Shown here: in pieces, positions 15,894-23,076 of the stretch
How positions within the stretch are numbered: position 1 is the stretch's first letter
Layout of the letters: the number at the start of each line of letters is the position of its first letter
DNA from: Rhodoferax sp. UBA4127
GTDB lineage: Bacteria; Pseudomonadota; Gammaproteobacteria; Burkholderiales; Burkholderiaceae_C
DNA: 26,287 bases
Assembly: GCA_002381045.1 (NCBI GenBank)
Contig: DFWT01000206.1
Span: forward strand, 1-26,287
Direction: 5' to 3'
Notes under the pieces: model-generated
Databases searched by the model: none
What the model saw: the letters and a program-made list of their open reading frames with translations, nothing else
Told to the model about the DNA's origin: nothing
Position numbers and translations under genes: made by a program

Positions 15894-16433
15894 TTATTGA
15901 GGCTCGTCTTTTGTGGGGGTGAGATCCGACCAAGAAGCCTTCGCATAGGCTCCTTCTCCTTTTGACAACAGCTTGCGTTCAATGAAGCGCCCCTCGAACT
16001 CAAACTCTTCGCTAATCTTGATTACCAGTAGCTTATTGAAATTCCCAGCTCGCTTGACGCGAACTTGACCTCCGCTTTTTTCTGGAGAGATGGTTTTAAT
16101 TTCAATGAAGTCATTTCCAAGTTTTCCATCTGAGCCTTTGGTATGTGGCTTGTGGCGCTCAATGCCATACTTGATCTCCGCATACAACTCACCCAACTCG
16201 CCCCAAATTTGAAGGTAGCGCCCTGTGAGTTCGTAGTAAGACATTGCGTTCTCAACCAACCCCTCGAAAACCATCACCAGCTCTGGATCATTCTGTGGGC
16301 GCAACGCCGATAATTCATCCTCATCTACAACCACCCACTCCCATGGGTTATACCCACAAGCAGCGGCGTCAGCTATTTGCTCTGGGCTGAAGCCATCATT
16401 GTGCATATCGTGCAGAAAGTCCCAATCGCTCAT
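15894..16433 (-). CDS. Hypothetical protein with PD-(D/E)xK-like nuclease motif
   Basis: The 179-residue product has an acidic helical N-terminal half and then LYAEIKYGIERHKP followed by KLGNDFIEIKTISP (about 125-138). D in GNDF, followed by E-I-K, fits the PD-(D/E)xK restriction-endonuclease core, and E in AEIK could supply the early acidic residue. The segment QVRVKRAGNFNKLLVIKI after it resembles the later strands of that fold. AGGTGA precedes the ATG at 16433. I know no named family with this architecture. It lies near other phosphodiester-directed genes, which fits an accessory or defence role, but it could be another restriction-like protein of unrelated function. Confidence 0.6.
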   Translation of the reverse strand: MSDWDFLHDMHNDGFSPEQIADAAACGYNPWEWVVVDEDELSALRPQNDPELVMVFEGLVENAMSYYELTGRYLQIWGELGELYAEIKYGIERHKPHTKGSDGKLGNDFIEIKTISPEKSGGQVRVKRAGNFNKLLVIKISEEFEFEGRFIERKLLSKGEGAYAKASWSDLTPTKDEPQ

Positions 16434-16456
16434 ATGTCACCTTGCCTATTCAAGCG

Positions 16457-16786
16457 TTAAATTGTGGGTTCCTTACGCTCCATTGGATCAGATCTTTCAG
16501 CGCCTTTATCGTCTGAAATTTTTGCTTCAATTCTTCTCACAGCATGACGGATATCCATGAGAATCAAGAATGGGCCAGTGATTACCGCCAAGAAAAGAAA
16601 TGCAACAAAAATAGACGCGCACGCACCGAAAAGTTTCCATGCAAGTTCAGGGGAAGGTAGTACACCTAGAGCTTGGATGATGGGCAACGTGGCGTTGTAT
16701 CCCGCGATGCCAGTAAGCGCGAGGCTTCCCCAAAGGGCCACTTCTAGAAACCATGCGTAAGACGCAACGATCAGTCTGGTTAGCAT
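16457..16786 (-). CDS. Two-span membrane protein, unknown function
   Basis: The 109-residue product has two long hydrophobic segments (about residues 8-31 and 52-77) and a charged C-terminal tail (HAVRRIEAKISDDKGAER). Both ends are expected in the cytoplasm. It lies 23 bases upstream of the PD-(D/E)xK-like gene on the same strand, so the two may form an operon. No family is recognised. Confidence 0.55.
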   Translation of the reverse strand: MLTRLIVASYAWFLEVALWGSLALTGIAGYNATLPIIQALGVLPSPELAWKLFGACASIFVAFLFLAVITGPFLILMDIRHAVRRIEAKISDDKGAERSDPMERKEPTI

Positions 16787-16958
16787 ATCGCCCTCCCTGT
16801 AACAATTTTTAATGTTGCTGTTTAGCTGGAACGGTTCAATGCTACCTTGACATGCCTATGCCGCATTTCTGTCATTGTTCAAATTGATCCATTGGCGGCT
16901 TTGGTGTTGCCTGCATTCCACGATCGGCTCTCGCGCTTCTTCGCGGCATCTCAGTTGC

Positions 16959-17432
16959 TCACTTCCCCTTCTGCCTGAACTCCCATGGCGGCATTGGATA
17001 CGCATCGGCCCACAGTCCGCGCCTGGCCGCTCTCTCTTCCTTTTCTGCGAAGTCATACAGCTTGCGATCACTTTCAGACTGCTCCCGCTGGTACTCCTTG
17101 TAGTGCCAAGCAAAGCCGCGGGTGAGTTGTTCCAAGTTTGCATCCCGACCATCAATCACGATTTTTCCGACCTCTCGACGTTACTTGTCGGTCTTGTCGG
17201 TTTCGACACTCACCTGCTTGTCAAATGCCAGGTCACTCAGGCTTTGCTTTGAACGCTGACCATACGGCTGCTTCTTCTCGGGGGCATCAATCCCGGAAAG
17301 CCGGATCTTGTGCTGTGTGTTGTTGACATCAAGCACCGTCAACGTATCGCCGTCAGCCACTGCAACCACGCGACCAATGATGGTGGCAGCGTTTGAGCTT
17401 GAGCAAGCGATTGCAATTGCGAAGAAACACAC
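16959..17432 (-). pseudogene. Staphylococcal-nuclease-like gene with in-frame stop
   Basis: The frame encodes a thermonuclease (SNase) domain: GRVVAVADGDTLTVLD, then IRLSGIDAPEKKQPYGQRS with the catalytic-type R and E, then VETDKTDK. A TAA stop follows at 17181-17183, after which the same frame continues RREVGKIVIDGRDANLEQL and GFAWHYKEYQ to the stop at 16959. The family normally has DxYGR at this point (D-K-Y-G-R-E-V-G expected), so codons for Y and G appear changed to a stop and R. The stop falls just before the catalytic R of that motif, so the truncated product should be inactive. The GTG start at 17432 gives a signal-like sequence without positive charges, so the 5' end may also be damaged. 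Confidence 0.75.
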
Positions 17433-17483
17433 CGTCTGGCTGAGTGTTTGCTAGGCTACGAAGACCCTACGACAAGAAAAAAC

Positions 17484-17495
17484 CGCAAGCTTGCG
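17484..17495. promoter_or_regulatory. Palindrome CGCAAGCTTGCG upstream of the lipoprotein gene
   Basis: A perfect 12-bp palindrome, extended to CGCAAGCTTGCGAA on the plus strand, lies 66 bases before the lipoprotein start. The same 14 bases occur in the same relation to the small gene at 21334-21609. It is a candidate operator or a dispersed genomic repeat. Confidence 0.35.
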
Positions 17496-17561
17496 AACAC
17501 ACATTGTTCACTGTCCGAGTGGCACATTACTCGCCTATACAGAAACTACTTCACAAAGCAA

Positions 17562-19559
17562 ATGAAAACATTCAAAAACGAATCCGGCATCATCAGGACT
17601 TTTGCAACTCTCCTTTTCGGACTTTTTCTGGCTGCATTGACAGCCTGCGGTGGGGGCGGCGCCGCCTCCACTGGAACCGCGGCACCGAACACCCTTCCAA
17701 CCGGCTCGCTTACTGGTGTGGCTGCCGTTGGAGCACCAATTGCCAACGCAACAATCAATATCAGCTGTGCTGCCGGTACCCCGGTTCCATCAACGTCCAC
17801 CAATGGCGGTGGCGCTTGGAACATAACGCTGAGTGGTCAGACACTGCCCTGCGCTGTTCAGGCCATTGGCGGAACTATCAATGGAGTAGCCAATGGCAGC
17901 AGCTACCACAGCATCGCCATCGCCTATGGCACGATCAACATAACACCGTTAACAGAAATCATGGTCGCCAATCTCAGCGCAAGCGCAACGCCATCGGTAT
18001 GGTTCAAATCGCTGGCCAGCACGCCATCAAAGATAGCAAGCATTTCGCTAACCAGTATCAATTTGGCGTTGGCCAAATTTAAGGCGGCGATGCCAGCACT
18101 CTCATTGCTGAACACGATCAACCCGATTACCACGACATTTACGCCAACGTCCGGTGATGTCTACGACGATGCACTCACGGCACTCCAAACCGCCATTACT
18201 AACTCCGGCGTGACTTGGGCAACTCTATTAAGCGATGCCGCTGCTTCTGGATTTACGTCGCCGTCTGCAAGTTTTTCCTCCGCGCTCGCCAACGCATACG
18301 CCGCAAAATCCGGCTCTTCAGCCCCGGCGTATACATGGTCAGCTGACCGTACCATCTATGCCGCAGGTGCTATTCAAACCTTCGCTCCTTCAATCGCCAG
18401 CCTTTCGAACGGCAAGGTCATGGCGGTTTTTGCACAGTCGGAGGCGACTGGAAACAAGGTTTATGCGTCGCTCGGTGACTATGCGACGGCCAGTTGGGCA
18501 ACCCCAGTTGTATTGAATACAGGGACCGGCGTCGTTGGTGTTAGCAGTTCAAGTGGATGGAATCAACCAACAACGTCCACCGTGGTAGTCGGCGACGTAA
18601 CCACTGGCAATGCACTGGCTGTTTGGACAACCCAGGTTGCCGGCGTGTCTGGCAGCAGTGTGTGGTCGAGTTCATACAACGCCGTTAGTGGCATCTGGTC
18701 CAGCGCAACGCAGATTGGAAGCGCCACTCAGTCGGGTTTGAAGACGGCCTCTTCCGCGACAGGCGGGATGGCAATCGCGTGGATTAAAGCGAGTTCTGTG
18801 ACACTTGGTCAGCCAGCTCTTGCTGTGTACATGTCGAGCGGTGGTGTGGTGACGACCGATTCTCTGGAGTTGGGTGCGACTTCTGTGACTGGTTGGAAAA
18901 TTGGTATGTCGGGTGCCAATTCCGTTGTTGCTGTATGGAGCGGTGCAAATCAACAAGTCCTGGTGGCTCGCCGCGACACCACATCGTGGACCACACCCAT
19001 CGTGGCCGGCGCTGGAGCCCCCGCGTATGATGCTAGTCTGAGCCTGGCGGTGGGGGACGACGGTTCCAGCGCTACGCTGTGGAGAGGCATTGACCCGTCC
19101 ATCCACACGGCTGTCTATGACGCCAACGGTGTTTTGAAATCATCGGCAAGCCTGTATGTTGGGAGCGTCGACAATGCTCGGCCTGCAGTTGCTGCACTTC
19201 CCAACGGTGAATTTGTTGCCATCTTTGCATCGTCCAATACCGGTACTGGCAGTGTCCTGTATTACGAACTCGCTTCCTGTGCGTTCAGTCCCTCCAATGG
19301 GTGGTCAGTCCCGGTCGTGCTGAATACGGCGGGAGACGTTGGCGATACACACCTTGCTGCAAGCAGAAATGGCGTCGTCGTGGCGGTAGTGCATGGATAC
19401 AACGAGCATGCCTATCAACTTTCATCAACCGGCGCACTGATTTCCAGTTACATGCACTACAACGGGAATGTGCCTGCGTTAGCCCAGGATCCGGTCACTG
19501 GCAAAGCCGCCATACTTTGGACCAATGCCACCCAGTTGACCAGCAATTTCTTCCATTGA
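17562..19559 (+). CDS. Large outer-membrane-type lipoprotein with repeated beta segments
   Basis: The 665-residue product begins with a lipoprotein signal peptide: MKTFKNESG, a hydrophobic core, and lipobox LTAC with C29, followed by GGGG. After lipid attachment it should sit in the membrane facing the periplasm or the outside. An early region (about 45-150) looks like the Ig-like or carrier domain common in Burkholderiales lipoproteins. The second half repeats beta-strand units containing W and P, for example WATPVVLNTGTG and WSVPVVLNTAGD, as in a beta-propeller of the sialidase/BNR kind; no catalytic motif is visible. The start at 17562 fits the signal peptide; an upstream in-frame ATG at 17448 adds a tail that would block export. 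Ligand and role are unknown. Confidence 0.8.
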   Translation: MKTFKNESGIIRTFATLLFGLFLAALTACGGGGAASTGTAAPNTLPTGSLTGVAAVGAPIANATINISCAAGTPVPSTSTNGGGAWNITLSGQTLPCAVQAIGGTINGVANGSSYHSIAIAYGTINITPLTEIMVANLSASATPSVWFKSLASTPSKIASISLTSINLALAKFKAAMPALSLLNTINPITTTFTPTSGDVYDDALTALQTAITNSGVTWATLLSDAAASGFTSPSASFSSALANAYAAKSGSSAPAYTWSADRTIYAAGAIQTFAPSIASLSNGKVMAVFAQSEATGNKVYASLGDYATASWATPVVLNTGTGVVGVSSSSGWNQPTTSTVVVGDVTTGNALAVWTTQVAGVSGSSVWSSSYNAVSGIWSSATQIGSATQSGLKTASSATGGMAIAWIKASSVTLGQPALAVYMSSGGVVTTDSLELGATSVTGWKIGMSGANSVVAVWSGANQQVLVARRDTTSWTTPIVAGAGAPAYDASLSLAVGDDGSSATLWRGIDPSIHTAVYDANGVLKSSASLYVGSVDNARPAVAALPNGEFVAIFASSNTGTGSVLYYELASCAFSPSNGWSVPVVLNTAGDVGDTHLAASRNGVVVAVVHGYNEHAYQLSSTGALISSYMHYNGNVPALAQDPVTGKAAILWTNATQLTSNFFH

Positions 19560-19680
19560 TAGGCTCACAATCCAGGAGGGCATAATTTCTCTTGTCCGGG
19601 AGGCAGGGTCTTTGCAGCGAAGAAGCAATATCCAAATGGGACCGGATTTGATCGTCGTATCGGCTACACCGAACAAGTCT

Positions 19681-19707
19681 CCAGCTCAGTTGCTGCTGCT
19701 GAGCTGG
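19681..19707. terminator. Strong hairpin downstream of the lipoprotein gene
   Basis: CCAGCTCAG at 19681-19689 pairs perfectly with CTGAGCTGG at 19699-19707 around a 9-base loop of TTG plus CTG repeats. It lies 122 bases past the lipoprotein stop. There is no T-run after it, so termination would need Rho, or the hairpin may stabilise mRNA. Confidence 0.4.
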
Positions 19708-20639
19708 TTCACCTCAGAATAGATTGATGCCTGCGAGCCAGGCATCAGTCATGGTAGACGCGCTTCTCCATGAATCGATCACTGCCGACATCGGTCTCAG
19801 TTGCGTTGTGGTGTCGCTCCTTGCCGTGCTCGCGCTACCTCTGGGTGGTGCCGCACTTGGGCTTACGGATTTTCCCCCGATTGATGCATGTAAAGAGTGA
19901 CGGAAGCAATCCACAGGGTCTGACCAATCGCCGCCTTGAACTGGCCGAGCGAACTCAGCCAATACCTGGTACCAGACTTAACGCCTCGGAGACTCCCGGT
20001 ACGGGCGAAACTGCCCTGTCTTTCAGTGGAATCAACCCAACCGCAGCGCGGGTGCTGTGGCTCCTGCCTTAATTCCTTTCCGTGCCAAAGCCTACTTTAC
20101 GAACGAAACTGCCGACCGTGGCAGCGTCAGTTGGAACTTGGCGTGGCCACGATGTGCCTTCGTCGATCAGATAGTGCTGTGCAGACAGCCCCAATGCGTC
20201 CCTCAGTGCTTTGTGCAACTTGGACTTAGTTTGCGAAGAATAGTTTCCCTCCAGCCCACCATGAAGCACACCCAAAATCAGCGCTGAAATCTCGAATCAG
20301 GTTAGTAATCGTGTCGGCGGCATCCTGGTTGTCTTGGAGACTGAGGATATCGTCCAGCACCCGTTCGCTGGCATCGTGAAAGACATGGATGTTTTGCCGG
20401 AGGACACAGTGTCTTTCAGTCAATACTCCCGACAAAGCGATGAAACCACCCTAAGTCCTTGTTGATCATCGCAAGGTCTGTCCGTTGGGCGTCGTCCGTT
20501 TTGGTTATCAGGTGTACCTCTCTCGGAATGAAAGGTGGATCTAACTGCTGTGACAGTGCAAATTTTGTTTCTGTCACGACCTGTGGCGACGGTCCGAAGT
20601 CTAAGCTCAGTATGCGCCGCTTGTAGCGTGAGGGTTCGA

Positions 20640-20659
20640 GTTACCCTAGCATGGGTAAC
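20640..20659. terminator. Hairpin just past the 20669-21244 gene
   Basis: GTTACCC at 20640-20646 pairs perfectly with GGGTAAC at 20653-20659, loop TAGCAT, nine bases beyond the stop of the minus-strand gene. No T-run follows on either strand, so it is only a possible terminator. Confidence 0.35.
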
Positions 20660-20668
20660 GAGGCGGGA

Positions 20669-21244
20669 CTATTCATCCGGGATCAGCGCTGCGGCGTTGA
20701 ACAAATCGATGGCCTGGAATTGCGGCTTGGTTGGATCCATGTCTGCCATTGATGCCGAGGCAGCGGCGCGAATCAATTTGACGGTCAGGTCAACGACGGC
20801 GCCACTTTTATCGGCTACCACCAACGCGCTTAGTTCGGGCGCAGGCATGGGACTCTGGATGAGTGCCAGAAAGCGCTGCACGCCAGCAAGCACCACATGA
20901 CTTGGTAGTCCGGCATGCCCCAGATGGCTTTGCAATACCAGTAGACTGCGATTAAGAGGCGCATCAGCGGGTAAAGACGGAATTTGAAATCCCGTGGTCT
21001 CGTGTAAATTGAAGGTTTTGCGACCGAACAGAACGTCGCAGGCCAAGTTCACCGCTTCGGCAAATTCGATTGCGGGAACCGATGAATGCAGATCACTTTG
21101 GGGTCTGCTGACAGATGATCCTTGCAATGAGCCATCGTTGCTAGACTGACGACGGTTCAATTGTGACTCGTGGTTGGCAACTGGTGGCAGGGGCCTTGGT
21201 GTTGACTTCGATAATGTGCCCGCCTGAGAACTCCCCCTGCACAT
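20669..21244 (-). CDS. Hypothetical protein, 191 residues
   Basis: The first 55 residues are polar and rich in Ser, Pro and Gln, probably disordered. Residues from about 57 on (AIEFAEAVNLACDVLFGRK and later LLVLQSHLG, VQRFLALIQS, LTVKLIRAAASAS) predict an alpha-helical domain. AAGG lies six bases before the ATG at 21244. No motif or family is recognised and there is no signal peptide. The helical half has clear coding character, which is the main reason for accepting the gene. Confidence 0.5.
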   Translation of the reverse strand: MCRGSSQAGTLSKSTPRPLPPVANHESQLNRRQSSNDGSLQGSSVSRPQSDLHSSVPAIEFAEAVNLACDVLFGRKTFNLHETTGFQIPSLPADAPLNRSLLVLQSHLGHAGLPSHVVLAGVQRFLALIQSPMPAPELSALVVADKSGAVVDLTVKLIRAAASASMADMDPTKPQFQAIDLFNAAALIPDE

Positions 21245-21333
21245 TTGCCTTGTGTACCGTCGCCACTATTCACAAGGATTAAAGTCCACTTTGCCTTGTC
21301 CCCGAAAATTAGATACTAGTTCTGACACCTTTG

Positions 21334-21609
21334 TCAAAATGAATTCCAGTCGTCACCGCTGCTGAATGAGTCAGTTGAACTGCACCAACTGCTGTCGGAG
21401 TCAAAACTGCTGAAACTGTCGGTACTGACGCATGTATCGAATACGTGGTCGTTGACTGTGGAGCCGAACACATTCCCATGGATATCGATATCACCGACCA
21501 TTGGCAACCCGTTGATATTGACGCTTGGCTCGAACATCGAACTGTCAATGCTCGACCCGAAAGTTGTGTCGTCGTTGCCTGAAAACCAGCTTATGATTGA
21601 TTGAAACAT
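21334..21609 (-). CDS. Small Ser/Asp-rich protein
   Basis: The 91-residue product opens MFQSIISWFSGNDD, has a middle VNINGLPMVGDIDIHGNVFG, and ends in a Ser/Asp/Phe-rich tail (DSFSSFDSDSSW and STDSFSSGDDW). The tail repeats a DSFSS unit and is strongly acidic, so it may be disordered or calcium-binding. An AGGAG ribosome-binding site at 21616-21620 is well spaced from the ATG at 21609. The palindrome CGCAAGCTTGCG lies about 70 bases upstream. I recognise no family. Confidence 0.6.
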   Translation of the reverse strand: MFQSIISWFSGNDDTTFGSSIDSSMFEPSVNINGLPMVGDIDIHGNVFGSTVNDHVFDTCVSTDSFSSFDSDSSWCSSTDSFSSGDDWNSF

Positions 21610-22006
21610 AGTGCTCTCCTGATTGATTAATTTGTGAACAGAACTAGAGTGTGCCTCTCGCCGACAAAAATTGATTGATTCGCAAGCTTGCGATGGTCTG
21701 GCTTCTCAGTTGACGCTGGAATCTTTTTGTTGAGCCTCTACTCCCGCCGTTAGCGTTGCCAAGCGGACAGCGTCAAAATGGTTTTCCGTCTCACGCGAAG
21801 GCTGAATGTATTGTGTAAATTCGAGTTTCTTTGTCGCTCCAACCACCAAAAACTGAAGCTAGGCCTATCCCTTTCAGGCCCTTGCACTTGCGCATGAAAC
21901 CCCTTAGTCAGCAGCGCAACGGCACGGTGGTCGCCGCTGGACCGACTGAAAAAAAACCAACTTCAGAGAACACCCGCGTCAGTTTTTACTGAATGCCTGC
22001 ATTTAC
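21610..22006. other. Intergenic region between the Ser/Asp-rich gene and the CRISPR array
   Basis: About 400 bases hold no convincing gene. It contains the 14-bp palindrome at 21680-21693, a TTGATTGATT element next to it, a run of eight A near 21950, and a 5-bp hairpin TCAGT/ACTGA (21979-21992) just before the first repeat. No degenerate CRISPR repeat is visible at the array boundary. Confidence 0.4.
21680..21693. promoter_or_regulatory. Palindrome TCGCAAGCTTGCGA upstream of the Ser/Asp-rich gene
   Basis: A perfect 14-bp palindrome lies 70 bases before the ATG at 21609. Its 12-bp core, with two further shared bases on the gene-facing side, is identical to the site at 17484-17495 upstream of the lipoprotein. 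A shared regulator is one explanation. Confidence 0.35.
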
Positions 22007-22233
22007 GTCGCAAGGCCCGAAGGCCGGGTCGTCATGACAACTTTCTTTGGTTTTACTTGCAGCCTTTCGTCGCAAGGCCCGAAGGCCGGGTCGTCATGAC
22101 AACTTTTTCCGCGCATTTGTTTTACGTTTTATGTCGCAAGGCCCGAAGGCCGGGTCGTCATGACAACTTCATAAGGGTAACTTGACTTCTGTTACTGCGT
22201 CGCAAGGCCCGAAGGCCGGGTCGTCATGACAAC
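22007..22233 (-). CRISPR. CRISPR array: 4 identical 35-bp repeats, 3 spacers
   Basis: Repeats at 22007-22041, 22069-22103, 22133-22167 and 22199-22233 are identical (plus-strand start GTCGCAAGGCCCGAAGG, end CGTCATGACAAC). Spacers are 27, 29 and 31 bp, short for type III, and T-rich on the plus strand. Read on the minus strand, the repeat forms GGCC-UUCG-GGCC, a stem capped by the very stable UUCG tetraloop, followed by a 7-base tail TTGCGAC (8 with the next base). That is where a Cas6-type cut would leave a crRNA 5' handle. This, together with the cas genes lying upstream on the same strand, favours minus-strand transcription. Identical repeats give no terminal-degeneracy clue. The plus-strand end ATGACAAC resembles a known handle too, so orientation is not settled. 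Confidence 0.95.
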
Positions 22234-22400
22234 CGTGACCAATTCTAGTCACGCCCCGTGTGGCTTCCAGGGCTAAATATTGCTGACTCTTTGGTCATTT
22301 GAAGGGTCTGTGGATAAGTCTTAGTATTTCGTCATTTTTCTTATGTTTATCAATGGCTTGCTGGTTTTCTGGATTTCTAAATGGTTGAGCATCTTCTGTT
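22234..22400 (-). promoter_or_regulatory. Probable CRISPR leader between cas2 and the array
   Basis: This 167-base stretch is more AT-rich than its surroundings. On the minus strand it has TTGATA (22348-22353) and AATACT (22323-22328) with a 19-base spacer, a weak promoter candidate. The inverted repeat CGTGAC (22234-22239) / GTCACG (22248-22253) directly abuts the terminal repeat. Integration machineries often use leader sequence next to the first repeat; here the role is inferred. Confidence 0.45.
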
Positions 22401-22691
22401 TCATCCGATCCAGTAGTTGTGTTGGTGGTCGTGCGGGCGGCCCAGCAGGGGATGGCCGGGGCGTCCGGGCGCGGCACATTGCAGGATAACGATTTGCCCT
22501 TCTTCAGGTTTGACCATGCGTTGTAGTTGCCTTTGCAATCGGCGGGTTTCGGTCGGGTTGAGCACGCATTCAAAAGCGCTGTATTGCACCCGCACGCCCC
22601 AGCCCGTGAGCAATTGGCTGACATTTTGTCGCAGGTGGTCGCTTGCAATGTCGTAGCTGATCCAGTAGCGTTTGTAGGCTTGGTGTGGCAT
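22401..22691 (-). CDS. cas2: Cas2, second copy (array-proximal)
   Basis: The 96-residue product opens with the Cas2 core: YWISYDIASDHLRQ (D14 in YDI), then LLTGWGVRVQYSAFECVLN and EEGQIVILQC, a ferredoxin-like fold with a VQxSxFE-like step. Cas2 dimers bridge Cas1 dimers during spacer integration; the enzyme activity itself is not needed in studied systems. It starts 33 bases after the stop of the first cas2 and is clearly divergent from it, though both proteins end in YWI plus one residue. The last 20 residues are His- and Pro-rich. It is the last cas gene before the array. Confidence 0.9.
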   Translation of the reverse strand: MPHQAYKRYWISYDIASDHLRQNVSQLLTGWGVRVQYSAFECVLNPTETRRLQRQLQRMVKPEEGQIVILQCAAPGRPGHPLLGRPHDHQHNYWIG

Positions 22692-22724
22692 GGCGCGGTT
22701 GGGCGTGTGAGGTGGTGAATCAAT

Positions 22725-23054
22725 TCAGACGATCCAATAGGCGGGCAGGGCAGCTCGTTTTTGCTGTTGTTTCCAGGGCTTGTCCAGCGCACTGTGTTTG
22801 ACCACGGGCCAGGCGATGAGTTGGTCGTCGCCGAGCAGCAGAGCCTGGGCTTGGCTGAGCAAGGCCACGGCTTCGTGTTGGGTGCAGACTGTGCTGAAGA
22901 CGCTGCGCTGGATGCGTTGCGCTTGGCCTTCGAGCAGGCGGGCGATGCGTCTGCGGCGGCGGTTGTTGCTAATGTCGTAGGCCATGATCCAGTGCCGGGC
23001 GTTGGCGGGGTGCTTGGCCGTTGTGGGGTTGTAGCTGCTCATCGGGGCTGACAT
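22725..23054 (-). CDS. cas2: Cas2, first copy (next to RT-Cas1)
   Basis: The 109-residue product has HWIMAYDISNNRRRRRIARLL (D in YDI), then AQRIQRSVFSTVCT, the Cas2 hallmark region with a very basic helix. I chose the ATG at 23054, which begins MSAPMSSYN; another in-frame ATG at 23042 would give a shorter start, and the frame open further upstream overlaps RT-cas1 and has no family similarity. The gap to the RT-cas1 stop is 22 bases. The basic RRRRR run suggests DNA or RNA contact. With a second cas2 downstream, this protein may form a heterodimer or serve alternative integration complexes. Confidence 0.9.
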   Translation of the reverse strand: MSAPMSSYNPTTAKHPANARHWIMAYDISNNRRRRRIARLLEGQAQRIQRSVFSTVCTQHEAVALLSQAQALLLGDDQLIAWPVVKHSALDKPWKQQQKRAALPAYWIV

Positions 23055-23076
23055 GGTGTGGCGTGTGTGGGTGTGG

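Larger units (their letters stand above)
19560..20668. other. Stretch of 1.1 kb without a convincing gene
   Basis: Several frames of 60-100 residues occur on both strands, but none shows a motif, a ribosome-binding site or a recognisable family. Minus-strand pieces at 20226-20435 and 20069-20275 look somewhat protein-like and adjoin in different frames, which would fit a decayed gene. Perfect hairpins lie at 19681-19707 and 20640-20659. Confidence 0.4.

Noticed and set aside
20069..20435. Two overlapping minus-strand frames (69 and 68 codons) that could be one decayed gene.
   Set aside because: No motif, family or ribosome-binding site supports them, and joining them needs a frameshift that nothing else indicates. 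Reported only within the gene-free stretch.
21950..22006. A possible fifth, degenerate CRISPR repeat left of the array.
   Set aside because: No match to the 35-bp repeat, even partial, was found there; the array starts cleanly at 22007.
22295..22792. A 165-codon minus-strand frame overlapping both cas2 genes.
   Set aside because: It is rich in Thr, Pro, Cys and Asn as expected of an alternative frame of GC-rich coding DNA, and the two cas2 frames explain the region.
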